This document shows positions 8,248 through 18,950 of a stretch of 64,000 bases of DNA, one piece after another (the stretch's first letter is position 1; every line of letters starts with the position of its first letter). The notes under the pieces are model-generated. The model ran no database searches, was not told where the DNA came from, and was given only the letters and a program-made list of their open reading frames with translations. This DNA is from Caenispirillum salinarum_A (GTDB taxonomy: Bacteria > Pseudomonadota > Alphaproteobacteria > Rhodospirillales > Rhodospirillaceae), in NCBI RefSeq assembly GCF_044803115.1, contig NZ_CP085224.1, positions 3,596,001-3,660,000 on the forward strand, read 5' to 3'. A program made the translations under genes and the position numbers.

Positions 8248-9075
8248 ATGTGGACCGTTCCCGCCAAGGACGCGCAGATTCCCGCGCTCGGCTTCGGCAC
8301 CTTCACGCTTTCGCCCGATGACTGCCACCGCATGGTGAAGGCGGCGCTGGAGATCGGTTACCGCCACGTGGACACCGCCCAGGTTTACGACAACGAGGAC
8401 GCCGTCGGCGCCGCCATGGGGGAAAGCCCGGCGCCGCGCGAGGACGTCTGGCTGACGACCAAGGTCTGGGTGGACAAATTCCGCGACGGCGATCTCCAGA
8501 AAAGCGTCGACGACAGCCTGAAGCGCCTCCAGACCGACTACGTGGACCTGCTGCTGCTGCACTGGCCCAACCGCGACGTTCCGCTGGAGGAGACGCTCAA
8601 GGCGCTGGCGTCGGTCAAGCGCGACGGCCGGGCCCGCCACATCGGCCTTTCCAATTTCACCGTTTCATTGATGAAGCAGGCCTTCGCCGCAACCGAGGAG
8701 CCGCTGGCCGTCAACCAGGTGGAGTATCACCCCTACCTGAACCAGGACCCGGTGCTGGACATGGTACGCGCCAAGGGTATGGCTCTGACGGCCTACAGCC
8801 CGGTCGCCCAGGGCAAGATCATGGGCGACGAAACGCTCAAGCGCATCGGCGCAAAGTACGGCAAGAACGAAGCCCAGGTGACTCTGCGCTGGCTAATCCA
8901 GCAGGACGGCGTCGTCGCCATCCCCCGCACCAAAAGCAAGGAGCACTGCAAGACCAACCTGGAGGTCTTCGACTTCGAGCTGACCGACGACGACATGGCC
9001 GAGATCAAGGGCCTCAACCGCCCCGACGGCCGCCAGATCAGCCCGCAGGGTCTGGCGCCCGAGTGGGACACCTGA
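8248..9075 (+). CDS. Aldo/keto reductase
   Basis: A 275-residue NADPH-dependent reductase of the (beta/alpha)8 AKR superfamily, close to 2,5-diketo-D-gluconate reductases. The catalytic tetrad is visible: Asp (HVDTAQVYDNE), Tyr, Lys (WLTTKVWVD) and His (LLLLHWPN). The C-terminal IPRTKSKEHCKTNLEVFDF binds the cofactor phosphate. The true carbonyl substrate is not predictable. A bidirectional terminator separates it from rpsD. Confidence 0.93.
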   Translation: MWTVPAKDAQIPALGFGTFTLSPDDCHRMVKAALEIGYRHVDTAQVYDNEDAVGAAMGESPAPREDVWLTTKVWVDKFRDGDLQKSVDDSLKRLQTDYVDLLLLHWPNRDVPLEETLKALASVKRDGRARHIGLSNFTVSLMKQAFAATEEPLAVNQVEYHPYLNQDPVLDMVRAKGMALTAYSPVAQGKIMGDETLKRIGAKYGKNEAQVTLRWLIQQDGVVAIPRTKSKEHCKTNLEVFDFELTDDDMAEIKGLNRPDGRQISPQGLAPEWDT

Positions 9076-9105
9076 AGGCGGAAGCGCTCGCATCCCGCAC
9101 AAAGA

Positions 9106-9138
9106 AAACCGGCGGCACCCTGGGGGCGCCGCCGGTTT
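9106..9138. terminator. Bidirectional terminator between aldo/keto reductase and rpsD
   Basis: AAACCGGCGGC pairs with GCCGCCGGTTT in the convergent gap. A-rich and T-containing flanks on either side let it end both transcripts. Confidence 0.8.
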
Positions 9139-9174
9139 CTCGTTCGCGGGAATTCCCGCTCGCGCTGGCAGTGA

Positions 9175-9789
9175 TTAGCGCGAGTAGAACTCGACCACCA
9201 GGTTCGGTTCCATCTGGACCGGGTAGGGAATGTCGGCCAGCTTCGGCGTGCGGACGAAGGTGCCCTTCATGGCCTTCGGGTCGACGTCCATGTAGTCGGG
9301 GACGTCACGCTCGCCGGACTCGATGGCTTCCATGATCTGCGGGATCTGGCGGGCGCGCTCGCGCACCTCGATCACGTCGCCTTCCTTGACCATGTAGGAC
9401 GGAATGTTGACGCGCTTGCCGTTCACCAGGATGTGGCCGTGGTTGACGATCTGGCGCGCGGCGAACGGAGTCGCCACGAACTTCATGCGGTAGACGACGG
9501 CGTCCAGGCGGCGCTCCAGCAGGCCCACCAGGTTCTCGCCGGTGTCACCCTTCCGGCGGGTGGCCTCGACGTAGTACTTGTGGAACTGCTTCTCGCCGAT
9601 GTTGCCGTAGTAGCCCTTCAGCTTCTGCTTCGCCATCAGCTGGATGCCGAAGTCGGACGGCTTGTGGCGGCGCTGGCCGTGCTGGCCGGGGCGCGACTCG
9701 CGCTTGTTCAGCGGGCTCTTGGCGCGGCCCCACAGGTTGACCTGAAGGCGGCGGTCGATTTTGTGCTTGGCGGCGATACGCTTCGACAT
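9175..9789 (-). CDS. rpsD: 30S ribosomal protein S4
   Basis: A 204-residue S4 protein that nucleates 30S assembly on 16S rRNA. The N-terminal MSKRIAAKHKIDRRL and the S4 RNA-binding region RRLDAVVYRMKFVATPFAARQ-type block are intact, and length is normal. It stands alone, as usual in alphaproteobacteria. In enterics S4 can regulate its own translation; no such structure was recognised here. Confidence 0.98.
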   Translation of the reverse strand: MSKRIAAKHKIDRRLQVNLWGRAKSPLNKRESRPGQHGQRRHKPSDFGIQLMAKQKLKGYYGNIGEKQFHKYYVEATRRKGDTGENLVGLLERRLDAVVYRMKFVATPFAARQIVNHGHILVNGKRVNIPSYMVKEGDVIEVRERARQIPQIMEAIESGERDVPDYMDVDPKAMKGTFVRTPKLADIPYPVQMEPNLVVEFYSR

Positions 9790-9919
9790 AGCGTGCTCGA
9801 TCCTTGTTTTAAAAGGTTGCGTAGCGTTGTTGTTCCGGTAGTCCCGGCCGCCGGCCCGAAGGCCGTGGTGGGCGGGGTGAACGCACACGGGCGCCATCCA
9901 CATTCCCGGAAAGAAGCGC

Positions 9920-9949
9920 GCAGTATGCGCATATTTGCGGCCCCGTCAA
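9920..9949 (-). promoter_or_regulatory. Candidate rpsD promoter
   Basis: On the minus strand TTGACG (complement of 9944-9949) and TACTGC (complement of 9920-9925) are 18 bases apart. This gives an rpsD leader of roughly 120 bases, which is long enough for a regulatory structure. Confidence 0.45.
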
Positions 9950-9969
9950 CCCTTGAGGCCGCCAGCGCC

Positions 9970-10632
9970 TCACCGCCGGTGAACGAAGGAACCGTGCGGC
10001 TTGCGGTCCTGCCAGCCGCGGCGCTGAAGCTCGGGCTCGGGGCTGTCGGCGATGTCGGGCCAGCCGATGCACATGTAGGAGACGAACTGCCACGACTCCG
10101 GCACCTCCAGGTCCGCCTTCAGGCGTTCGGGGTCCAGGATCGACACGTAGCCCACCCCAACGCCTCGGGCCCGCGCCGCCAGCCCGAGGATGACCGCCGC
10201 ACCCGCCACGGAATGCTCCAGCGTCTGCGGCATGGTGCGCGATCCCAGCCCGTGCCCCAGCGCCCCCTCGCCGTCGCAGAACAGCGCCACCTGCACCGGC
10301 GCCCTGTCGAGGCCCGAAAGCTTCAGGCTGGCGTAGAGCTTTGCCCGCTCGCCGTCGTAGTCGTGCAGGGCGTCGGAGTTGGCGGTGGCAAAGTTGGCCC
10401 GCACGCGCACGCGCAAGGAAGGGTCTTCGACCATCACGAAGCGCCACGGCTGGCTGTTGCCCACGGAAGGCGCCAGGCAGGCCAGCCGGATCAGGTCGTC
10501 CACCACCGCCGGGTCCACCGGGTCCGGCTTGAAATGCCGGATGTCCCGCCGCCACGCGACGAGGTCCTCGAAGCGGCGGCGGAAGTGTTCGTTGAACACC
10601 GGCGCGGCATTGAACGGCGGCGCCTCGGCCAT
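9970..10632 (-). CDS. bluB: 5,6-dimethylbenzimidazole synthase
   Basis: A 220-residue flavin-destroying enzyme of the nitroreductase fold. It converts reduced FMN and O2 to DMB, the lower ligand of vitamin B12. BluB-type features are the RRDIRHF segment, the LACLAPSVGNSQPWRFV loop, and GVGYVSILDPERL with WPDI near the end. It starts 2 bases after trmJ stops, so the two are one transcript. It matters here because BchE and AerR-like proteins in this window use cobalamin; that link is inference. Confidence 0.9.
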   Translation of the reverse strand: MAEAPPFNAAPVFNEHFRRRFEDLVAWRRDIRHFKPDPVDPAVVDDLIRLACLAPSVGNSQPWRFVMVEDPSLRVRVRANFATANSDALHDYDGERAKLYASLKLSGLDRAPVQVALFCDGEGALGHGLGSRTMPQTLEHSVAGAAVILGLAARARGVGVGYVSILDPERLKADLEVPESWQFVSYMCIGWPDIADSPEPELQRRGWQDRKPHGSFVHRR

Positions 10633-10634
10633 GA

Positions 10635-11504
10635 TCACTCCCCCTTGTCGTCGGTCCCCTGCCCCGTCCCGCCGGAAAGGGCCTCCTCGCCCACCTCCGC
10701 CGGCTGCTGGCTTCCCTGATAGGGGGGACGGTCGGGCCGGCGGCCCCAGCGCAATTCCTTGACGATGCCGTGCAGGGTGCGGATTTCCGTCTCGGTCAGG
10801 TTGGCGCGCAGGAACAGGTTGCGGATGTTGCGCACCATGCTGGGCCGCTTGTCGGCGACGCGCAGGAAGCCGCTGGCGTCCAGTTCCGCCTCCAGATGGC
10901 CGAAGAAGCGCAGCACCATTTCCTTGCCCGCCAGATTGGTCTGATTGGTGATCAGTTGCTCCGCCGGCGGATCGACCTTCACCTGGTACCATTCATAGCC
11001 GATCAGCAGCACCGCCATGGCCAGGTTCAACGAGCAATAGGCCGGGTTCAGCGGCGCCTCGACGATCACGTCCGACAGCGCCAGCGCGTCGTTCTCCAGC
11101 CCCGTGCGCTCTTTGCCGAACAGGATGCCGGTGGCGTTGCCCGCCTGCCCCTGCGCGTGCATGTCGACGGCCGCCCGCTTGGGCGTCATCAGCGGCTTGA
11201 TCATGCCGCGCCGCCGCGCCGTGGTGGCATAGACGCGCTTGAGGTCGCCGACCGCCTCTTCCAGGCTGTCGAAAACGCGCGCCTGCTGCAACACGTCCAC
11301 GGCGCCCGAACTGGCGCTGATCGCCTTTTCCGACAGATGGTCCTCGCGCGGCTGCACGAGGCGCATCTGCGTCAGGCCGCAGTTGAGCATGGCGCGGGCG
11401 GCGGTGCCCACGTTCTCCCCCAGTTGGGGGCGGTCGAGGATGATGACGGGCGCGAGCGGATCTTCCGCAAGCTCGCGCGCCCGGGTCTTGTCGGTGCCAG
11501 CCAT
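10635..11504 (-). CDS. trmJ: tRNA (cytidine/uridine-32-2'-O)-methyltransferase TrmJ
   Basis: A 289-residue SpoU/TrmH-class (SPOUT) RNA methyltransferase. It shows VIILDRPQLGENVGTAARAM (motif 1), GILFGKERTGLENDAL (motif 2) and NPAYCSLNLAMAVLLIGYEW (motif 3), the trefoil-knot SAM site. The C-terminal helical extension is TrmJ-like. It modifies position 32 of several tRNAs. Confidence 0.92.
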   Translation of the reverse strand: MAGTDKTRARELAEDPLAPVIILDRPQLGENVGTAARAMLNCGLTQMRLVQPREDHLSEKAISASSGAVDVLQQARVFDSLEEAVGDLKRVYATTARRRGMIKPLMTPKRAAVDMHAQGQAGNATGILFGKERTGLENDALALSDVIVEAPLNPAYCSLNLAMAVLLIGYEWYQVKVDPPAEQLITNQTNLAGKEMVLRFFGHLEAELDASGFLRVADKRPSMVRNIRNLFLRANLTETEIRTLHGIVKELRWGRRPDRPPYQGSQQPAEVGEEALSGGTGQGTDDKGE

Positions 11505-11526
11505 TGTTCCGTTTTCAAAAGCCCGC

Positions 11527-13131
11527 TCAGGCGGTCGCGCCGTCGCGGTGAAGCTTGAAGTTGATGGAATCCGACAGCGCCTCGAACGAGGCGTCGATCA
11601 GGTTTTCGGAGACGCCCACCGTGGTCCAGCGCACGCCCGAACCGTCGGCGCTTTCGATGGTCACGCGGGTGACGGCGGCGGTGGCGGCCTCGGGGTTGAG
11701 GATGCGCACCTTGAAGTCCACCAGCCGCAGGTCTGAAAGCTGCGGATAGTACGGCAGCAGCAGCTTGCGCAGGCAGGCGTCCAGCGCGTTCACCGGGCCG
11801 TCGCCCTCCGCCACCGTCATGTTGCGCTCGCCCTGGACGGTCAGCTTGGCGATGGCCTCAGACAAGGTAATGAGCTGGCCCCTGGCATTCCAGCGCCGTT
11901 CGTCGATGACGCGGAAGCTGTCCACCTTGAAGTACTCGGGCACGTCCTCCAGCATCCGGCGGGCCAGCAGTTCGAAGCTGGCCCAGGCGCCGTCGTAGGC
12001 ATAACCCTGGAACTCACGCTCCTTGACCAGTTCGATCAGGCGGGCGAGGCGCGGGTCCTTGCGGTCCACCTCCATGCCGATCTCGTCGAAGCGGGCCAGG
12101 ATGTTGGACAGTCCCGCCTGGTTGGAGACCAGGATCAGGCGCTTGTTGCCGATGCTGTCGGGGTCGACATGCTCGTAGCACTTGGGGTCCTTGGCGACGG
12201 CGGAGACGTGCAGCCCGCCCTTGTGGGCGAAGGCGCGCTCGCCCACATAGGCCGCTTCCCTGCTGGGCACCCGGTTGAGCCGTGCGTCCAGCGAGCGCGA
12301 CAGCTTCGTCAGGCCCTTGAGGTCGGCCTCCGTCAGGCCCGTCGTCATGCCCATCTTCAGCATGAGCGTCGGGATGATGGTGATGAGGTTGGCGTTGCCG
12401 CAGCGCTCCCCCAGGCCGTTGAGCGTGCCCTGCACCTGGCGGGCGCCGGCGCGCACGGCGGCCAGGCTGTTGGCGACGGCGTTCTCCGTGTCGTTGTGGC
12501 AATGGATGCCGACATGGCTGCCGGGCACCACCTTGACCACCTCGGAGACGATGTCGAACACCTCGTGCGGCAGCGTGCCGCCGTTGGTGTCGCACAGCAC
12601 CACCCAGCGGGCGCCGGCCTCGTGGGCGGCCTTGACGCAGTCCAGCGCGAAGGCGGGATTGGCCTTGTAGCCGTCGAAGAAATGCTCGGCGTCGAACATC
12701 ACCTCTTCCGCCACCGTGGCGGCGTGGGCGATGGAATCCGCGATCATCCGCACGTTCTCGGCCGGCTCGATGCCAAGCGCCACCTCGCACTGGAAGTCCC
12801 AGCTCTTGCCCACAAGCGTCACCACCGGCGCGCCCGAGCGCACCACGGCCTGAAGCCCTGGGTCGTTGTCGGCCGAGCGTCCGGCGCGGCGCGTCATGCC
12901 GAAGGCGGCGATGCGCCCGCGGGTGGTCTCGGGCAGGCTTCTGAAAAAGGCGTCGTCGGTGGGGTTGGCGCCGGGCCAGCCGCCCTCCACATAGTCGAAG
13001 CCGATGGCGTCCAGCTCCCGCGTAATCGCAGCCTTGTCGGCGGCGGAAAAGTCCACGCCGTGCGTCTGCGCGCCGTCGCGCAGCGTGCTGTCGTAGATGT
13101 AAACGCGGGTATCGTCGCTCATCGGGTCCAT
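11527..13131 (-). CDS. cimA: (R)-citramalate synthase
   Basis: A 534-residue HMGL-like/LeuA-family enzyme condensing pyruvate and acetyl-CoA to citramalate, which opens a threonine-independent isoleucine route. The N-terminal barrel has YDSTLRDGAQTHGVDFS and the metal-binding HCHNDTENAVANS; the C-terminus is a LeuA regulatory dimer domain. SRSLDARLNRVPS and HKGGLHVSAV are typical of CimA rather than LeuA. Two in-frame ATGs (13131, 13122) are plausible starts. Confidence 0.9.
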   Translation of the reverse strand: MDPMSDDTRVYIYDSTLRDGAQTHGVDFSAADKAAITRELDAIGFDYVEGGWPGANPTDDAFFRSLPETTRGRIAAFGMTRRAGRSADNDPGLQAVVRSGAPVVTLVGKSWDFQCEVALGIEPAENVRMIADSIAHAATVAEEVMFDAEHFFDGYKANPAFALDCVKAAHEAGARWVVLCDTNGGTLPHEVFDIVSEVVKVVPGSHVGIHCHNDTENAVANSLAAVRAGARQVQGTLNGLGERCGNANLITIIPTLMLKMGMTTGLTEADLKGLTKLSRSLDARLNRVPSREAAYVGERAFAHKGGLHVSAVAKDPKCYEHVDPDSIGNKRLILVSNQAGLSNILARFDEIGMEVDRKDPRLARLIELVKEREFQGYAYDGAWASFELLARRMLEDVPEYFKVDSFRVIDERRWNARGQLITLSEAIAKLTVQGERNMTVAEGDGPVNALDACLRKLLLPYYPQLSDLRLVDFKVRILNPEAATAAVTRVTIESADGSGVRWTTVGVSENLIDASFEALSDSINFKLHRDGATA

Positions 13132-13297
13132 GGTCCCACTGTATTCGAAAAAACGCGGCAAGGGGTGCGCAGAATGCCCCAGCGGCGCGGTCCTGCCAAG
13201 TCCCGCCGGCGCGCGGGCGGCACAACGGCGGCTCAGGCGGCTTAAAGGGCGGCACATCCGGCGATGATACGGGGATTAGGCCGCGCGGGTTAAGCAG

Positions 13298-13320
13298 CCG
13301 GGTCAATATTGAGACCCCGG
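13298..13320. promoter_or_regulatory. Inverted repeat in the cimA / UDP-sugar dehydrogenase divergent region
   Basis: CCGGGTC and GACCCCGG flank AATATTGA, with the inner palindrome TCAATATTGA at 13303-13312. It lies between two divergent genes, so it could be an operator. No regulator is implied by the sequence. Confidence 0.4.
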
Positions 13321-13371
13321 CCGGCGTGCTAGACAAGATCCACGCAGTCATTGAACAGCGAGGGCCTTCGC

Positions 13372-14649
<1,278 letters not shown>

Positions 14650-14653
14650 GCGC

Positions 14654-15469
14654 CTAGGCCTCCCGCTCCAGCGCGGCCAGCAGGCGGGCGGCGTCGGTCA
14701 CGGCCACGTCGCCGAAGCGGCGGCGCAGAACACCGGTGGCCGCCGGGTCCGAGAGCCGCTCGGTCAGCGGCTCGTACAACGCGCGCAGCAGAAGCCGCGT
14801 GCGGCCGGCATCGCAGCGCCAGGCGGGGTCGTGATCCTCCGGCAGGGGCGGCGGCAGGTGGCCGTTGATGACCTCCGTCAGCCAGTCCAGGCGGCGGCCG
14901 ACGTCCTGGAAGTGGCGCGCCGCGGCCATCAGAACCTCGCACAGCACCGCCTCGGCCTCGGGCTGGGCGGTCAGCTGCGGCCAGTCCACCAGGCCCAGGC
15001 GGTCCTCCCGGTGGCGGGTGAGCAGCGCCTCCGTCCGCCGCGCGGCGTCCTCCAGCGTCGCCGGCCCGACCATCTTGGACAGCGCCGCCATCAGCCCCGG
15101 AATGGCGCGGCGTGACAGGACGGCGTCGGGCGCCGGGCCGCCCTCGTCGCCTGCGCGCTTGGGCAGCAGGTGGCTGAAGCGGCGCGTCAGCAGGCGCTCG
15201 AAGGGGCGGTGGCGGCGATCCTCCCACAGCACGGCATCGTGCAGCCGCAGGCATTCGCTCGGGGCGGCGCCCGCGGCGGGGCCGACGTCGGCCAGGTAGG
15301 CTTCCGCCAGTTCGCGCAGATAATCCTCGCCGGGAAGATATATCGGCGCGGACGCCAGGTGCCCGTCCTCCCGCAGGCGGTCGATGAATCCCATCAGCAG
15401 GCGACGGTTCATGTCCAGCGGGCATGAGCGCTCACGCGCGGGCGTGGCGGGCGCGGTCACGGCGGGCAT
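14654..15469 (-). CDS. Conserved-looking protein of unknown function
   Basis: A 271-residue soluble protein I do not recognise. It is predicted to be mostly helical, rich in Arg, Leu and Ala, with no signal peptide, membrane segment or catalytic motif. Features that could seed a search are YLPGEDYLRELAEAYLAD, LRLHDAVLWEDRRHRPFE, LTRRFSHLLPKR and DVGRRLDWLTEVINGHLPP. The ATG at 15469 has AGGGAGA upstream. It converges with the UDP-sugar dehydrogenase (4-base gap) and diverges from nadE. Coding bias supports a real gene. Confidence 0.6.
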   Translation of the reverse strand: MPAVTAPATPARERSCPLDMNRRLLMGFIDRLREDGHLASAPIYLPGEDYLRELAEAYLADVGPAAGAAPSECLRLHDAVLWEDRRHRPFERLLTRRFSHLLPKRAGDEGGPAPDAVLSRRAIPGLMAALSKMVGPATLEDAARRTEALLTRHREDRLGLVDWPQLTAQPEAEAVLCEVLMAAARHFQDVGRRLDWLTEVINGHLPPPLPEDHDPAWRCDAGRTRLLLRALYEPLTERLSDPAATGVLRRRFGDVAVTDAARLLAALEREA

Positions 15470-15672
15470 GGCGCTAGTCTCCCTGGCAAATGGTTATGGT
15501 TGCACGCAGTCTAGCGCCGCTCCTGTGTCCTGGCGACATGGCCGGAAGGCATGGTCCCGAGGGACCGCCCGCGTCGCCACCTCCGCGCGAGACCGATCCG
15601 CCGCCGCGCCCCCGGCGTTGACAGCATGACGCAGCGCCAATAGCTTCGCACCATCTTGTTCCAGGGGTCTTC

Positions 15673-17346
15673 ATGACGATCACGGACGCGCCCATAGACC
15701 GCCTCAACATCCTGCTCGCGCAGATCAATCCCACCGTCGGCGACATCGACGGCAACGCCGCCATGCTCCGGCACGCCCTGGAACGGGCCAAGGCCGCCGG
15801 CGCCGACCTGGTGGTGGGGCCGGAATTGTGCCTGTGCGGCTACCCGCCCGAGGACCTGGTCTACCGCCGCGCCTTCCTCGATCGCGTGGAGGAGGCCGTC
15901 TCCGCGCTCGCCGCCGAGACCAACGACGGCCCGGCGCTCATCGTCGGCGCGCCCTGGCGGGTGGACCTGGGCGTTGTCAACGCCGCCCTGCTGCTGTGCG
16001 AGGGCGAAATCCGGGCGGTGCGCGCCAAGCACCACCTGCCCAACTACGGCGTCTTCGACGAACAGCGCGTCTTCACGCCCGGCCCGCTGCCCGAGCCGGT
16101 GGACTTCAAGGGCGTGCGGCTCGGCATCCTGGTGTGCGAGGACATGTGGTTCCCCGACGTGGCGGCGAACCTCAAGGAGCACGGGGCCGAGATCCTGGTG
16201 GTCCCCAACGGATCGCCGTTCGAGGTCGACAAGCACGAGGTGCGCCTGAACCACGCGGTTGCGCGGGTGGAGGAGACGCACCTGCCGCTCATCTACGTCA
16301 ACCAGGTGGGCGGCCAGGACGAACTGGTGTTCGACGGCGCGAGCTTCGTCATCAACTCCGACTACGCGCTGGCCGGCCGCGCCGCCGCCTGGGCGGAGGA
16401 CGACCTGCTGACGGTGTGGACCAAAAGTGCCCGCTTCGGCACCTGGAACGCCGACAGCGCCCGGGTCGAACCGCCCGACGACCGCTGTGCCGCCATCTAT
16501 CAGGCCATGATGCTGGGCACGCGGGACTACGTGAACAAGAACGGCTTTCCCGGCGTCATCCTGGGGCTTTCGGGCGGCGTGGACAGCGCGCTGGCCGCCG
16601 CCGTGGCGGTGGACGCGCTGGGCCGCGACCGGGTGCGCTGCGTCATGATGCCCTCGCCCTACACCAGCGAGCACAGCCTTGAGGACGCCGCCGCCATCGC
16701 CGAGACGCTGGGCGTGGAATACGACACCATCAACATCGGTCCCGCCATGGGAGCCTTCGACACCATGCTGGAAGGCGTGTTCGAGGGCACCGAGGTCGGC
16801 ATCACCGAGGAAAACATCCAGTCCCGCGCCCGCGGCATCGTGCTCATGGCGCTGTCCAACAAGTTCGGCCCCATGGTCCTGTCGACCGGCAACAAATCGG
16901 AGATGTCGGTGGGCTACGCGACGCTCTACGGCGACATGAACGGCGGTTTCAACCCGCTAAAGGACGTCTACAAGCTCGACGTCTTCGGCACCTGCCGCTG
17001 GCGCAACGAGAACAAGCCCGTCGGCGCACTGGGTCCCGAGGGCCGGGTGATGCCCGACCGCGTCATCTCCAAGCCGCCCAGCGCCGAGTTGCGCCCCGAC
17101 CAGAAGGACGAGGACAGCCTGCCCGGCTACGAAATCCTCGACGCCGTCCTGCGCGGCCTGAACGAGGACCAGAAGGGCGTGCGCGAGCTGGTGGAGGACG
17201 GGTTCGACGCCGACGTGGTGGAGAAGGTCTGGACGCTGCTCAACCGCGCCGAATACAAGCGCCGCCAGGCCCCGCCGGGCGTGAAGATCACAAGCATGGC
17301 GTTCGGCCGTGAACGTCGCTATCCCATCACCAACCGTTACAAGTGA
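15673..17346 (+). CDS. nadE: Glutamine-dependent NAD+ synthase
   Basis: A 557-residue two-domain enzyme that amidates deamido-NAD using ammonia from glutamine. The N-terminal nitrilase-like glutaminase has the triad Glu51 (GPELCLCGYPPED), Lys119 (RAKHHLPNYGVFDE) and Cys155 (GILVCEDMW). The C-terminal ATP-pyrophosphatase domain has LGLSGGVDSALAA, STGNKSEMSVGYATLYGDM and a normal C-terminus. It is followed 75 bases later by gltX on the same strand. Confidence 0.96.
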   Translation: MTITDAPIDRLNILLAQINPTVGDIDGNAAMLRHALERAKAAGADLVVGPELCLCGYPPEDLVYRRAFLDRVEEAVSALAAETNDGPALIVGAPWRVDLGVVNAALLLCEGEIRAVRAKHHLPNYGVFDEQRVFTPGPLPEPVDFKGVRLGILVCEDMWFPDVAANLKEHGAEILVVPNGSPFEVDKHEVRLNHAVARVEETHLPLIYVNQVGGQDELVFDGASFVINSDYALAGRAAAWAEDDLLTVWTKSARFGTWNADSARVEPPDDRCAAIYQAMMLGTRDYVNKNGFPGVILGLSGGVDSALAAAVAVDALGRDRVRCVMMPSPYTSEHSLEDAAAIAETLGVEYDTINIGPAMGAFDTMLEGVFEGTEVGITEENIQSRARGIVLMALSNKFGPMVLSTGNKSEMSVGYATLYGDMNGGFNPLKDVYKLDVFGTCRWRNENKPVGALGPEGRVMPDRVISKPPSAELRPDQKDEDSLPGYEILDAVLRGLNEDQKGVRELVEDGFDADVVEKVWTLLNRAEYKRRQAPPGVKITSMAFGRERRYPITNRYK

Positions 17347-17421
17347 CGCCCGCGGGCGGGTCCCGGACATGGGGGCCGCGCCCCGCGTCCGCCCGTGAGA
17401 AAAAGAGAGACCCGACCCGCC

Positions 17422-18771
17422 ATGAGCATCCGAGTCCGTTTCGCGCCCAGCCCCACCGGCGCGCTGCATGTGGGCAACATCCGCGTCGCGCTGGTCAACT
17501 GGCTGCTGGCGCGCCGCAACGGCGGCTCCTTCCTGCTGCGCTTCGACGACACCGACCAGGAGCGGTCGAAGGCCGAGTACGTGGAAGGCATCCGCCGCGA
17601 CCTGGCGTGGCTCGGGCTCTCCTGGGACGAGGAAGCCTTCCAGTCCGACCGCCTGGCGGATTACGACGCCGCCTTCGAGCGCCTGAAGGACGCCGGCCGC
17701 GTCTATCCCTGCTGGGAAACGCCGGAGGAACTGGACTACAAGCGCAACCGCCAGCGCGCCCGCGGCCGCCCGCCGGTCTACGACCGCGCCGCCCTGTCGC
17801 TCACCGACGAGGAAAAGGCCCGCTACGAGGCCGAGGGCCGCAAGCCCCACTGGCGCTTCCTGCTCGACGGCGGCGAGGTCGCGTGGGACGACGGCGTGCG
17901 CGGCCCCAGCAAGACCCAGATGGGCAGCATCTCCGACCCCGTGGTCAAGCGCGCCGACGGCACGTACCTCTACATGCTGCCATCGGCGGTGGACGATATC
18001 GCCATGCAGGTCACCGACGTTGTGCGCGGCGAGGACCACGTCACCAACACCGCCGTCCAGATCCAGATGTTCCAGGCCCTGGGCGGCGAGCCGCCGCGCT
18101 TCGCCCACCTGCCGCTGCTGGTGGACGCGGAAGGCAAGGGCCTGTCCAAGCGCCTGGGCAGCCTGTCCATGGGCGAGTTGCGCGACGACGGCCTGGAGCC
18201 GGGCGCGGTGACCAGCCTGCTCGCCCGCCTGGGCACCGCCGATCCGGTGGAGCCGCGCCAGAGCCCGGACGAACTGGCGGCGGAGTTCGACATCACCCGC
18301 TTCGGCCGGGCGCCGGCCCGATTCGATCCGGCGGACCTGGAGCAGATCAACGCCCGCCTGCTGCACGACATGACCTTCGGCGCCGCCGGGCCGCGCCTGG
18401 TGGCGCTGGGCATCCCGACCGACGCGGCCGAGCCGTTCTGGCACGCCATCCGCCCCAACATCACACGCTTCGCCGAGGCGCGGGACTGGTGGAGGGTGGT
18501 AACCGGCCCGGTCGCGCCGGTGATCGAGGACGAGGACCAGGACTTCATCGCCGCCGCCCGTGGCCTGCTTCCACCGGAACCCTGGGATGCGGAAACCTGG
18601 ACGCAATTCGTCTCCCTTGTGAAGACCGAGACCGGTCGCAAGGGCAAGGGATTGTTCATGCCCCTGCGCAAGGCCTTGACCGGATTGGCCCACGGCCCCG
18701 AACTCAAACCCCTCCTGCCGCTTATCGGGCGGGCGCGGGCGGACGCGCGGCTGGCCGGCGAAACGGCGTAA
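17422..18771 (+). CDS. gltX: Glutamate--tRNA ligase (short form)
   Basis: A 449-residue class I aminoacyl-tRNA synthetase. It has the HIGH-like block PSPTGALHVGNIRVALVNW and the KMSKS-like block GKGLSKRLGSLSM. The zinc-ribbon-like region of standard GluRS is reduced, as in the second alphaproteobacterial GluRS type, which can misacylate tRNA-Gln for later amidation. No other gltX lies in the window, so which paralogue this is cannot be settled. ATG 17422 is preferred over 17395 because the signature then begins at the expected distance. Confidence 0.92.
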   Translation: MSIRVRFAPSPTGALHVGNIRVALVNWLLARRNGGSFLLRFDDTDQERSKAEYVEGIRRDLAWLGLSWDEEAFQSDRLADYDAAFERLKDAGRVYPCWETPEELDYKRNRQRARGRPPVYDRAALSLTDEEKARYEAEGRKPHWRFLLDGGEVAWDDGVRGPSKTQMGSISDPVVKRADGTYLYMLPSAVDDIAMQVTDVVRGEDHVTNTAVQIQMFQALGGEPPRFAHLPLLVDAEGKGLSKRLGSLSMGELRDDGLEPGAVTSLLARLGTADPVEPRQSPDELAAEFDITRFGRAPARFDPADLEQINARLLHDMTFGAAGPRLVALGIPTDAAEPFWHAIRPNITRFAEARDWWRVVTGPVAPVIEDEDQDFIAAARGLLPPEPWDAETWTQFVSLVKTETGRKGKGLFMPLRKALTGLAHGPELKPLLPLIGRARADARLAGETA

Positions 18772-18950
18772 CCGCCCTGTCGTATCCCCGCTATCCGGCC
18801 GGGTGCATTTGTGCCGCTCGTCCATTCGGATAGGATATCCATTCCACGTTTGGCGTATTAGCGTTTGAGGTTACCTCCCTCGTGACGCTATTGTGTCGTT
18901 CGTTTGATCTGGGCATGGGCACGTCGGCGCGGCCGGCGGGAAGTGGGGCC

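Noticed and set aside
18799..18810. A 12-base string CCGGGTGCATTT shared with 46077-46088
   Set aside because: By chance about a hundred such 12-base matches are expected in a window this size. The surroundings do not match.
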